A stretch of DNA of 64,000 nucleotides from an uncultured beta proteobacterium. GTDB lineage: Bacteria > Pseudomonadota > Gammaproteobacteria > Burkholderiales > Burkholderiaceae_C. Where the stretch lies: contig CAJAES010000059.1 of assembly GCA_903938815.1 (NCBI GenBank), positions 1-64,000 of the forward strand. The letters run 5' to 3'. The position numbers were made by a program, and so were the translations under genes. Shown piece by piece: positions 11,884-21,235 of the stretch. Each line of letters starts with the position of its first letter. Positions within the stretch are counted from its first letter, which is position 1. Below the pieces are notes generated by a model. That model searched no databases. It saw only the letters and a list, made by a program, of their open reading frames with translations, and was not told the DNA's origin.

Positions 11884-14081
11884 ACCAGCCCCAAGTCTCC
11901 TGGATGGCGCGCCTCCTCGCCGGCGCCGAACTGCAACAGGCCGCCGACGAACGCGAGCGAGCCGAAACCGCGCGCGCCGCCGCCGAAGCTGCCCGCGGCG
12001 AAGCCGAGAGCGCCCGGGTCGATGTCGAGGCCACGCTGGCCCAGTTGAAGTCCCGCCTGGACGAGGTGGAGTCGGAACTGAAGGTCCGCACGGACATCAT
12101 GAACCTCACGAGCATCGTCTCCGAGGCCGACAAGAAGGGCGACATCCTGACCGTCAACGAGAAGTTCCTCGAGGTCTCCAAGTACCCGAAGAAGGAACTG
12201 ATCGGTTTCGGCCACAACACCACCCGGCACCCCGACATGCCCAAGGAGGTGTTCAAGCAGATGTGGAGCACCATCGGCCGCGGCGAGATTTTCCGGGGCA
12301 TTGTCAAGAACCGCGCCAAGGACGGCACGCCTTACTACGTCGATGCCGTCATCGCACCGATCCTGGGCGAGAACGGCAAGCCGATGAAGTACCTCGGCGT
12401 GCGCTACGACATCACCGAGGCCGAGATCGAGCGCCAGAACGCGCGCGGCATCCTCAACGCCATCGACCAGAGCTACGCCTACATCGAGTTCGATCTCGGC
12501 GGCCATGTCCAGACGGCGAACGCGAACTTCCTCTCGGTGCTGGGCTACACGCTCGACGAGATCAAGGGCAAGCACCATCGCCTGTTCGTCGAGGCCTCGT
12601 TCGCCAACAGCCTGGCCTATGCCGACTTCTGGCGTGACCTGAACGCCGGCAAGGCGCAGAACGAGGTCTTCAAGCGGATCTCGAAGACGGGCCAGGAGGT
12701 CTGGATCCAGGCCGTCTACGCGCCGGTCAAGGACGAAATGGGCCGCGTGTTCAAGATCGTCAAGATCGCCACCGACGTGACCGCTCAGGTCCAGGCCGCG
12801 CGCATGCTGGAGCAGGCCGTCGAGCAGGCGCAGGGCGTGACCACCGCCGCCAAGAACGGCGACCTGACCCAGCGCATTCCGCTGGAGGGCAAGAACGGGC
12901 CGATCAAGCTGCTGTGCGAGGGCGTCAACGTGCTGATGGACACCACGACGGTGATCTTCGACGACGTGGGCCGCGCCTTCGGCGCTCTGTCGGCAGGCGA
13001 CCTGACGCAGCGCATCACCCGCGAGTACCAGGGTGTCTTCGGCCAGGTCCGCGACGACGCCAACGCCACCAGCGAGAAGCTCTCGGCCATCATCGAGGAC
13101 GTCGGCCGCGTCTTCAGCGGCCTGGCCTCGGGCGATCTCTCGCAGCGCATCACGCGCAACGCCGAGGGTGTGTTCGACCAGGTCAAGAACGACGCCAACA
13201 GCACGAGCGAGAAGCTCAGCGCCATCATCGAGGAAGTGCGCGCCGCCGCCGACGCCCTGACCGGCGCGGCGAACCAGGTGAGCGCCACCGCGCAGAGCCT
13301 TTCGCAGAGCGCGAGCGAGCAGGCCTCGTCGGTCGAGGAGACCACGGCCTCCATCGACATGATGTCGGCCTCCATCACGCAGAACAGCGACAACGCGAAG
13401 GTCACCGACGGCATGGCCACGAAGGCCAGCAAGGAAGCCGGCGAGGGCGGCCAGGCCGTCACGCAGACGGTGCAGGCCATGAAGCAGATCGCCCAGAAGA
13501 TCAGCATCGTCGACGACATCGCCTACCAGACCAACCTGCTGGCGCTGAACGCGGCCATCGAGGCTGCGCGCGCCGGCGAGCACGGCAAGGGCTTCGCGGT
13601 GGTGGCGGCCGAGGTGCGCAAGCTGGCCGAACGCAGCCAGGAAGCCGCCAAGGAGATCGGCGACCTGGCCGGCAACAGCGTCAGCACCGCGGAGCGCGCC
13701 GGCAAGCTGCTCGACGAGATCGTGCCGAGCATCCAGAAGACCAGCGAGCTGGTGCAGGAGATCGCCGCCGCGTCCAGCGAGCAGAGCCAGTCGGTCACGC
13801 AGATCGGCGGCGCGATGGGCCAGCTCAGCAAGGCAACGCAGCAGAACGCCTCCGCTTCCGAGGAGCTGGCTGCCACGAGCGAGGAGCTCTCCGGGCAAGC
13901 CGAGCAGCTGCAGCAGTCGGTGGCGTTCTTCAACCTCGGCAACAACGCACCGGCCCGCGGCCGCGCCGAGGCGCCCTCGGAGCGCCGCGCCCCGAACTCC
14001 CCGATGCGTCCGGCCCGCCCGTCCGCCTCGGTCGTGAAGGTGGCCGCGACCGGCACCCACGGCAACTTCCGCCCCTACTGA
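11880..14081 (+). CDS. PAS-containing methyl-accepting chemotaxis protein (Aer-like PAS), no obvious TM segments
   Basis: Two PAS-type segments including Aer-like [48 protein letters not shown]-like repeats; MCP tip [44 protein letters not shown]. Confidence 0.92.
12960..13235 (+). repeat. Two 138-bp (46-aa) HAMP-like tandem repeats inside the MCP gene
   Basis: [46 protein letters not shown] and [46 protein letters not shown]. Confidence 0.85.
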
Positions 14082-14091
14082 GGACTCCGCC

Positions 14092-14610
14092 ATGCGCAGC
14101 AGCGACAGCCAGGGCGGCACGGCGGCGGATGCCGGCGCCCAGTACCTCACCTTCGCGCTCGGCGAGGAGGTGTTCGCGATGGACATCCGCACCGTGCGCG
14201 AGATCATCCAGGTCGGCCCGATGACGACCGTGCCGCTGATGCCTGCCTTCGTGCGCGGGGTCATCAACCTGCGCGGCGCGGTGGTTCCCGTGATCGACCT
14301 CCAGGCGCGCTTCGGCCGCGCCGTTGCCCGGCTGACCAAGAAGACCTGCATCGTCATCTTCGACGCCGTGCGGGACAACGAACGCATCGAGCTCGGCCTG
14401 CTCGTGGATGCCGTCAGCGAGGTCATCGACATTCCCGACCGGCAGATCGAGCCGCCGCCGGCGTTCGGCGGGCCGGTGCGGCGCGACTTCATCCGCGGCA
14501 TGGGCAAGGTGGCGGAGCGCTTCGTCATCATCCTCGAGCCCGACAAGGCGCTGGACGTGGACGAGATGGCGCAGCTCTGCGAATCGTCCCAGCAGCGCCT
14601 GGCCGCCTGA
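14092..14610 (+). CDS. cheW: Chemotaxis adaptor protein CheW
   Basis: YLTFALGEEVFAMDIRTVREIIQVGPMTTVPLMPAFVRGVINLRGAVVPVIDLQARFG. Confidence 0.95.
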   Translation: MRSSDSQGGTAADAGAQYLTFALGEEVFAMDIRTVREIIQVGPMTTVPLMPAFVRGVINLRGAVVPVIDLQARFGRAVARLTKKTCIVIFDAVRDNERIELGLLVDAVSEVIDIPDRQIEPPPAFGGPVRRDFIRGMGKVAERFVIILEPDKALDVDEMAQLCESSQQRLAA

Positions 14611-14615
14611 CCCGC

Positions 14616-15428
14616 ATGGAAGCCCTCAGCGACCGTACCTACCAGGCGATCACGCGGCTCATGCACGAGACCGTGGGCTTGTCGTTCAGCGAAAGCAAGA
14701 AGCCGCTGATCTCTTCGCGCCTGGCCTCGCGCATCCAGCGCCTGGGCCTCGGCGGCTTCGAGGACTATCTCGCGCTCATCCAGCAGCCGGAAGATGGCGG
14801 TGAGTTCCAGATGGCCGTCGACCTGCTGACCACCAACGAGACCTACTTCTTCCGCGAGCCGGCGCACTTCGAGTGGCTCGCCAAGGAGTTCTCGCAGGGC
14901 AACAAGCGCCCGCTCTCGGTGTGGAGCGCCGCCTCCTCGTTCGGTGACGAGGCCTACACGATCGCGATGCTGCTGACCGACCTGCAGCAGCAGGGACGCA
15001 TCGGATCGGATTGGCGCATCCTGGGCACGGACATCAGCGACCGCGTGCTGCGCAGCGCGATCGAGGCCACCTACCCGGAGGACCGCCTGCGCCACGTGGA
15101 CGCGGAGCGCCTGCGGCGCCACTGCCTGCGCGGCGAAGGGCCGTCGGAAGGCCTGATCCAGATCCGCCCGGCGCTGCGCGAACGCGTGCGCTTCGGGCAG
15201 CTCAACCTGTGCCGCCCCATCGAGAACATCGGCCCCTTCGATGCCGTGTTCCTGCGCAACGTCCTGATCTACTTCGACCCCGCCACGAAGCGCGAGGTCG
15301 TCGACCGGGTGCTCACGCAGCTGCGTCCCGGCGGCCTGTTCTTCATCGGCACCGCCGAGGGTCGCGTGCCCTGCGCCACGCCGGTGCAGGTGCTGGCGCC
15401 GGGCATCTTCCGCAAGCTCGACGCCTGA
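14616..15428 (+). CDS. cheR: Chemotaxis protein methyltransferase CheR
   Basis: LLTTNETYFFREPAHFEWLAKEF...VWSAASSFGDEAYTIAMLL...GTDISDRVL...AVFLRNVLIYFD. Confidence 0.95.
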   Translation: MEALSDRTYQAITRLMHETVGLSFSESKKPLISSRLASRIQRLGLGGFEDYLALIQQPEDGGEFQMAVDLLTTNETYFFREPAHFEWLAKEFSQGNKRPLSVWSAASSFGDEAYTIAMLLTDLQQQGRIGSDWRILGTDISDRVLRSAIEATYPEDRLRHVDAERLRRHCLRGEGPSEGLIQIRPALRERVRFGQLNLCRPIENIGPFDAVFLRNVLIYFDPATKREVVDRVLTQLRPGGLFFIGTAEGRVPCATPVQVLAPGIFRKLDA

Positions 15429-15432
15429 GCCC

Positions 15433-15930
15433 ATGGCCTCGGCACCGTCCAGCTTCGCCCCGCTCCCCGCCCTCACGCACACGCTGCACCCGGGTGATGT
15501 CGCCTGCGGCGAGCGCGGCGACACGCTCGAGACGCTCCTGGGATCGTGCGTGGCCATCGTGCTGACCGACCCGCGCCGCACGCTGGGCGCGATGTGCCAC
15601 GTGGTGCACTCGAGCCAGGCGCCCGCGTCCGCCTTGAACAGCACCGCCTACGCCGAACCCGCGCTGTCCGCCATGTACCGGCTGCTGCAGGGCCGCGGCA
15701 TCGTGCCTTCGCTGTGCGAGGCCTATGTGTACGGCGGCGGCAACATGTTCCCCGACCTGGTGGGCGACCGCCACGTCGGCTCCAGCAACGCGCGCTGGGC
15801 GCTGAACGCGCTGGCCCGCGACCGCATCCGCGTGATCCACCACGATCTCGGCGGTTGCGGCTACCGGCGCGTTTCGTGGACGATCGGACCCGGCGCGCCC
15901 GTGGTCCGAACCGTGCCCGTGCAGTCCTGA
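15433..15930 (+). CDS. cheD: Chemoreceptor glutamine deamidase CheD
   Basis: LLGSCVAIVLTDPRRTLGAMCHVVHS and AYVYGGGNMFPDL; catalytic Cys/His context. Confidence 0.92.
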   Translation: MASAPSSFAPLPALTHTLHPGDVACGERGDTLETLLGSCVAIVLTDPRRTLGAMCHVVHSSQAPASALNSTAYAEPALSAMYRLLQGRGIVPSLCEAYVYGGGNMFPDLVGDRHVGSSNARWALNALARDRIRVIHHDLGGCGYRRVSWTIGPGAPVVRTVPVQS

Positions 15931-15947
15931 CAGGAAGAGGTGGCTTC

Positions 15948-17039
15948 GTGGCCGTGAAAGTGTTCGTGATCGACGATTCCGCCGTCGTGCGCCAGACCAT
16001 GATGCATCTGCTCTCCGGCGACCCGGAGATCGAGCTCGTCGGCAGCGCGCCCAACCCGCTGATCGCGGCCGTGGCGATCCGCAAGGCCCTGCCCGACGTG
16101 CTGCTGCTCGACATCGAGATGCCCGGCATGGACGGCCTGACCTTCCTGCGCCAGCAGATGGCCGAGCGCCCCATCCCGACCGTGATCTGCTCGACGCTGT
16201 CGACGCAGGGCAGCCAGATCGCGCTCGAGGCCCTCGCGGCCGGCGCCGTGGCGGTGGTGGCCAAGCCCCGGCTCGGCCTGAAGGATTTCCTGGAGAGCTC
16301 GCGCCGCGAACTGCTGCAGACGCTGAAGTCGGCTGCGCGGTCGCGCCCGCGCGGTGCGCCAGTGCGCCCCGCCGCGCGGCCGGGTGCGCCGACGCCGGGT
16401 TCCACACCGGCCTCTACCTCTGCATCGACTCCAAGAACGCCGCTGGCCGGCCTGCACGCGCTGGCCGTCAACAAGCCGGTGGTCCTGGGCAGTTCCACCG
16501 GTGGCACCCAGGCCATCGAGGCCGTGTTGCTGAACTTGCCCGCCGACAGCCCGGGCATCGCCATCGTGCAGCACATGCCGGAGAAGTTCACGGCCATGTA
16601 TGCCGCGCGGCTGAACACCCTGTGCGCGATGGAAGTGCGCGAGGCGCGGGATGGCGACCGCCTGCAGCGCGGCGTGGTGCTCATCGCGCCCGGTGGCCGC
16701 CACATGCAGCTGCGCAAGGCCGGCGGCCAGTACAGCGTGGCCGTGATCGACGGTCCGCCCGTCAACCGCCACAAGCCTTCGGTGGACGTGCTGTTCAAGT
16801 CCGCCGCCGAGTGCGCCGGGCGCGATGCGCTGGCCATCATCCTGACCGGCATGGGCGACGACGGCGCGCGCGGCATGAAGATGCTGCACGACGGCCACGC
16901 CCGCACCGTGGCGCAGGACGAGGCGAGCTGCGTGGTCTTCGGCATGCCCATGGAGGCCATCAAGCTCGGCGCGGTGGACGAGGTCCTGCCGCTGGACCAG
17001 ATCGCCGGCGCGGTGCTGCGCTTCGACGCGCGAGGTTGA
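15948..17039 (+). CDS. cheB: Protein-glutamate methylesterase CheB
   Basis: Receiver domain VKVFVIDDSAVVRQTMMHLLSG...LLLDIEMPGMDGLTFLRQQM; catalytic VLGSSTGGTQAIEAVLLNLP, VQHMPEKFTAMYAARLN, ILTGMGDDGARGMK. Confidence 0.95.
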   Translation: MAVKVFVIDDSAVVRQTMMHLLSGDPEIELVGSAPNPLIAAVAIRKALPDVLLLDIEMPGMDGLTFLRQQMAERPIPTVICSTLSTQGSQIALEALAAGAVAVVAKPRLGLKDFLESSRRELLQTLKSAARSRPRGAPVRPAARPGAPTPGSTPASTSASTPRTPLAGLHALAVNKPVVLGSSTGGTQAIEAVLLNLPADSPGIAIVQHMPEKFTAMYAARLNTLCAMEVREARDGDRLQRGVVLIAPGGRHMQLRKAGGQYSVAVIDGPPVNRHKPSVDVLFKSAAECAGRDALAIILTGMGDDGARGMKMLHDGHARTVAQDEASCVVFGMPMEAIKLGAVDEVLPLDQIAGAVLRFDARG

Positions 17040-17055
17040 GCCCCACAATCCGGGG

Positions 17056-18282
17056 ATGAAAATCGTCAGACTGCGCGAAGGCCGCGAACGATCGCTGCAG
17101 CGCCAGCACCCCTGGGTGTTCGAGAGCAGCATCCAGCGTGGCGGCGGCGATGCCGGCGAGACGCTGCGCGTGGAGGCCGCCGACGGCCGCTTCCTCGCCT
17201 GGGGCGCGTTCAGCCCCAAGTCCGCCATCCGTGTGCGCGCCTGGAGCTTCGACGAGACCGAGCGCATCGACCGCGCCTTCTTCGAGCGCCGCGTGAGCGC
17301 TGCCGTGGCCTGGCGCAAGGGCCTGGCCGTGCAGAGCGATGGCGTGCGCCTCGTGCACGGCGAAGCCGACGGCCTGCCCGGGCTGGTCGTCGACCGCTAT
17401 GGCGACACCCTGTGCGCGCAGTTCGGGACCGCCGGCGTCGAACGCTGGCGCGAGGCCATCGCCGACGCCCTGCTCGCCGCCACCGGCTGCACGCGCCTGT
17501 ACGAGCGCTCGGACGCCGCCGTGCGCCAGCTCGAAGGCCTGGAGGAGCGTTGCGGCTGGATGCGCGGCGAGGGGTCCACCGAGGTGAGCATCCGCGAACA
17601 CGACTGGCAGCTGACGCTGGACGTGGCCACCGGCCACAAGACCGGCTTCTATCTCGACCAGCGCGACAACCGCGCGCGCTTCGCGCAGCTGGTGCGCCAG
17701 TACGGCAGCCAGCGCGTGCTGAACTGCTACTGCTACACGGGCGGCTTCACGGTGGCTGCGCTGGCCGGCGGCGCGACGCAGGTCACGAGCGTCGATTCAT
17801 CCGGCCCGGCGCTCGAGCGCGTGCAGGCGCACGTGCGGCTGAACGGCCAGCCCGAGAGCGCGAGCGAGGTCGTGGAGGCCGACGTCAACCGCTTCCTGCG
17901 CGACTGCTTCAACAGCGGCCGCCGCTTCGACGCCATCGTGCTCGACCCGCCGAAGTTCGCCCCCACGGCGGCGCACGCCGAACGCGCCGCACGTGCCTAC
18001 AAGGACATCAACCGCCTCGCGCTGCAACTGCTGTCGCCCGGCGGCCTGCTGCTGACCTTCTCCTGCTCGGGCGGCATTCCGGCCGACCTGTTCCACAAGA
18101 TCGTCGCCGGCGCGGCCATCGACGCGCATGTCGACGGCGCGATCCTGCAGCGGCTGGAAGCCGCGCCCGACCACGCCGCCACGCTCTATTTCCCCGAAGG
18201 CGAGTACCTCAAGGGGCTGGTGCTGCGCCGCCGCACCGCCATCAGCGAGATCACGAGCAGCCCGGCCCCGAAGAGCGCGTAG
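17056..18282 (+). CDS. rlmI: 23S rRNA m5C methyltransferase RlmI-like, class I SAM-dependent
   Basis: PUA-like N-terminus with RHPWVFESSI, VLNCYCYTGGFTVAALAGGATQVTSVDSSGPAL, DAIVLDPPKFAPTAAHAERAARAYKDINRLALQLL. Confidence 0.88.
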   Translation: MKIVRLREGRERSLQRQHPWVFESSIQRGGGDAGETLRVEAADGRFLAWGAFSPKSAIRVRAWSFDETERIDRAFFERRVSAAVAWRKGLAVQSDGVRLVHGEADGLPGLVVDRYGDTLCAQFGTAGVERWREAIADALLAATGCTRLYERSDAAVRQLEGLEERCGWMRGEGSTEVSIREHDWQLTLDVATGHKTGFYLDQRDNRARFAQLVRQYGSQRVLNCYCYTGGFTVAALAGGATQVTSVDSSGPALERVQAHVRLNGQPESASEVVEADVNRFLRDCFNSGRRFDAIVLDPPKFAPTAAHAERAARAYKDINRLALQLLSPGGLLLTFSCSGGIPADLFHKIVAGAAIDAHVDGAILQRLEAAPDHAATLYFPEGEYLKGLVLRRRTAISEITSSPAPKSA

Positions 18283-19385
18283 ACCGACGGCTCGGGCACG
18301 ACGCTGGCCACCATCAGCGGCCCCATGGACATCGTGCGCTCATCGAGGATGCCGTTGATCCAGTCGACATGCGTGTAGACGGCGGTGGCGGCTGCCAGGT
18401 CGCCGAAGCTCGAGGGGTTGCTGCCGGTGTAGTCGCACATCAGCTGCGTGCTCTGCTGGCAGGTCTGCATGGTCCACGACATCACGCCGCTCAGAAGCCA
18501 TTGCGTGCCGTCCCAGACGAAGGCGCCCGCGCCGGAGTCTCCCGGCGCCAGCAGGGCCTCCATGGCGCCCAGTCCCGGGTTGTCAGGTATCGACCCGTCG
18601 CCGGACGCGCCAGCCCAGTGGCGCGCCTGGGGCAGCCAGCTCCGTGCCTTCATCCAGGCCAGGGGGTCGGGCCGCGCCTGTCCCTGCGGCGCGTCGAAGT
18701 CGAACAGCCAGGTCTCGCCGAAGGACGCCTCGCCGCGGCCGCGGGTGATGGTGTTGAAGACCTGCGTGCTGACGTCGAAGCTGTTCATGCCCCAGTGGCC
18801 CCAGTCGGGGTCGGCCCAGGTGCCGCCCTGCGTGCTGCTGCCCGTGGTGGTGGTGCCGTAGCCGGCGAACAGGAAGTTGCTGCCGATGGCGCTGCCGGTG
18901 CTCAGCGTGGCGCCGCGGATGCTCGTCACCGGGGCGTCGAGCTCGATCACGGCAAGGTCGGCGCCGGTGGACAGGGTGCCGTTCCAGCCGGGCTGCAGCC
19001 AGACCTTGTCGGCCGACGCGGTGCGCGAGATGGCGGGGGCGCCCCCGGACAGGCCGAAGTCGACGCGCAGGGTGGCGAAGTCGTCGGCGCAGTGCGCGGC
19101 CGTCAGCACATGCTTGCCGCCGGCCAGGAGCGTGCCGCTGCACACGAAGGCCTGGCCTGCACTGTCGGTGAACCACAGGCGCGCCGTGCTGTCGAGCGCG
19201 CCGCTGACGCCCTCGAAGGCCTGCCCGGGCGCCAGGCGCCAGTCGGTGGGGCCCGAGGTGTTCGAAACGGCGCCCGCGGGCGTGGCCGCCAGCAGTGCGC
19301 CCGCCACGGCGCAGCCGAGGGCCAGATCGAGAGCGGTGCCGGAAGCTCGGGCGCCGCGGTGCGGTGGCGGGACTGGCAGTTGCAT
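18186..19385 (-). CDS. Trypsin-like serine protease with PEP-CTERM sorting signal
   Basis: VLTAAHCADD, DLAVIELDAP, LLAPGDSGAGAFV (H/D/S triad); C-terminal VPEPSVYALFGAGLLVISLMAVRRR = PEP motif, TM helix, Arg cluster; N-terminal hydrophobic signal-like segment. Confidence 0.85.
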   Translation of the reverse strand: MQLPVPPPHRGARASGTALDLALGCAVAGALLAATPAGAVSNTSGPTDWRLAPGQAFEGVSGALDSTARLWFTDSAGQAFVCSGTLLAGGKHVLTAAHCADDFATLRVDFGLSGGAPAISRTASADKVWLQPGWNGTLSTGADLAVIELDAPVTSIRGATLSTGSAIGSNFLFAGYGTTTTGSSTQGGTWADPDWGHWGMNSFDVSTQVFNTITRGRGEASFGETWLFDFDAPQGQARPDPLAWMKARSWLPQARHWAGASGDGSIPDNPGLGAMEALLAPGDSGAGAFVWDGTQWLLSGVMSWTMQTCQQSTQLMCDYTGSNPSSFGDLAAATAVYTHVDWINGILDERTMSMGPLMVASVVPEPSVYALFGAGLLVISLMAVRRRSTSPLRYSPSGK

Positions 19386-19521
19386 GGTGACCGATCGCAG
19401 GAACAAGGATGAAGATATCCCACTCATCCGCTGATCGGTCTGTTCGGCCCCCGACATAAGGGGCTCCGCCCGGGGATCCGTCGAATCGCCTGTCGCGCCC
19501 GCCCGACGCGTGAAGAAGTGC

Positions 19522-20391
19522 TCAGCTGTCCGACAGGCCCAGCAGCCGCATCGCGTTGCCCTTCAGGATCCCCGGCTTGACCTTGTCCTTGAAGCCGGCT
19601 TCGTCGAAGTCCTTCATCCAGCGTTCGGGCGTGATCAGCGGGTAGTCGCTGCCGAAGAGCATGCGGTCCTTGAGCAGCGTGTTGGCGTACTGCACCAGTT
19701 GCGCCGGAAAGTACTTCGGGCTCCAGCCGGAGAGGTCGATCCAGACGTTGGGCTTGTGCAGCGCCAGGCTCAGCGCCTCGTCCTGCCAGGGCCAGCTGGG
19801 GTGGGCGATGACGATCTGCATGTCGGGGAAGTCGATCGCCACGTCCTCCAGCAGCATCGGGTTGCTGTTCTGCAGCCGCAGCCCGCCGCCGCAGCGCATG
19901 CCGCTGCCGATGCCACTGTGCCCGCTGTGGAAGATGGCCGGCAGCTTGTACTCGGCAATCACCTCGTACAGCGGCCAGGCCATGCGGTCGTAGGGCAGGA
20001 AGCCCTGCACCGTCGGGTGGAACTTGAAACCCTTGGCGCCGTGCGACTCGATCAGGCGCCGCGCCTCGCGCGCGCCCATCTTTCCCTTGTGCGGGTCGAT
20101 GCTGGCGAAGGCCATCATCATGTCGCTGTTCTTCGCGGCGGCCTCGCAGATCTCCTCGTTGGGGATGCGGCGGCGGCCCAGCTGCGCCTCGCTGTCGACC
20201 GTGAACATCACGAGGCCGATCTTGTGCTCGCGGTAGTAGGCGATCGTCTCGTCGATGGTCGGCCGGCGGTTCGAGCCGAAGTACTTGTCGGCCGCGCGGT
20301 CGTATTCCTCGCCGTAGTTGTCGAACGGGTTCCAGCACGACACCTCGGCGTGGGTGTGGATGTCGATCGCGATCAGGTCCTGGGTTTTCAT
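19522..20391 (-). CDS. Amidohydrolase-family metal-dependent hydrolase
   Basis: DIHTHAEVSCWNPFD, GFKFHPTVQGF, IFHSGHSG, IAHPSWPW, LFGSDYPLITPERW metal-site motifs. Confidence 0.85.
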   Translation of the reverse strand: MKTQDLIAIDIHTHAEVSCWNPFDNYGEEYDRAADKYFGSNRRPTIDETIAYYREHKIGLVMFTVDSEAQLGRRRIPNEEICEAAAKNSDMMMAFASIDPHKGKMGAREARRLIESHGAKGFKFHPTVQGFLPYDRMAWPLYEVIAEYKLPAIFHSGHSGIGSGMRCGGGLRLQNSNPMLLEDVAIDFPDMQIVIAHPSWPWQDEALSLALHKPNVWIDLSGWSPKYFPAQLVQYANTLLKDRMLFGSDYPLITPERWMKDFDEAGFKDKVKPGILKGNAMRLLGLSDS

Positions 20392-20455
20392 GGGCTTGCT
20401 CCTCGTGGCGCCATGCTTACATAATGTAATTAATTTGTCGATGGAGACCGACGCG

Positions 20456-21235
20456 ATGCAAGACCAGCCGCTGATCAAGTCCACGCGTCACGACGCCGTG
20501 CTGCACCTGGCGCTCAACCGCCCCGCCAAGCGCAACGCCGTCAACGACGCACTCGTGCAGGCCCTCGACGCTCAGTTCGCCGCGGTGCCACCCGATGTGC
20601 GCGCCATCGTGCTCACGGGAGAAGGCGAGCAATTCTGCGCCGGCCTCGACCTGTCGGAGCTGACCGACCGCAACGTCTTCGAGGGCATCCTGCACTCGCG
20701 CATGTGGCACTCGGCGCTCGATCGCATCCAGTTCTCGCCGGTGCCCGTGGTGGCCGTGCTGCACGGCGCGGTGGTGGGCGGCGGGCTCGAGATCGCCGCC
20801 AGCGCCCACGTGCGCGTGGCCGAGCGCAGCGCGTTCTATGCCTTCCCCGAAGGCCAGCGCGGCATCTTCGTGGGCGGCGGCGGCTCGGTGCGCGTGCCGC
20901 GCCTGATCGGCGCCGCGCGGGTGGCCGACATGATGCTCACCGGCCGTGTGCTCGACGCCGACGAGGGGCAGGCCATGGGCCTGAGCACCTACCTCGTCGA
21001 CCCCGGCCAGGGCCTGGCCAAGGGCCTGGCGCTGGCGCAGAAGATCGCCGGCAACGCCCCGATGTCCAACTACGCCGTGATCCAGGCGCTGCCCCGTATC
21101 GCCGAGCTGCCGCCCGCCGAGGGCCTGTTCATGGAGGCGCTGGTCGCGGCCATCGCGCAGGGCGAGCCCGCTGCCAAGGAACGCCTGCGCGCCTTCCTCG
21201 ACAAGCGTGCCGGCAAGGTCCAGAAGGGGCAATGA
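20456..21235 (+). CDS. Enoyl-CoA hydratase/isomerase (crotonase) family protein
   Basis: NRPAKRNAVNDALVQALD, GEGEQFCAGLDLSEL, VVAVLHGAVVGGGLEIAASAHVRVA oxyanion-hole motif. Confidence 0.9.
   Translation: MQDQPLIKSTRHDAVLHLALNRPAKRNAVNDALVQALDAQFAAVPPDVRAIVLTGEGEQFCAGLDLSELTDRNVFEGILHSRMWHSALDRIQFSPVPVVAVLHGAVVGGGLEIAASAHVRVAERSAFYAFPEGQRGIFVGGGGSVRVPRLIGAARVADMMLTGRVLDADEGQAMGLSTYLVDPGQGLAKGLALAQKIAGNAPMSNYAVIQALPRIAELPPAEGLFMEALVAAIAQGEPAAKERLRAFLDKRAGKVQKGQ

Noticed and set aside
17412-19412. 666-aa plus ORF spanning the rlmI end and the protease gene
   Set aside because: Out-of-frame shadow; Arg/Pro/Ala-rich and crosses two well-supported genes.
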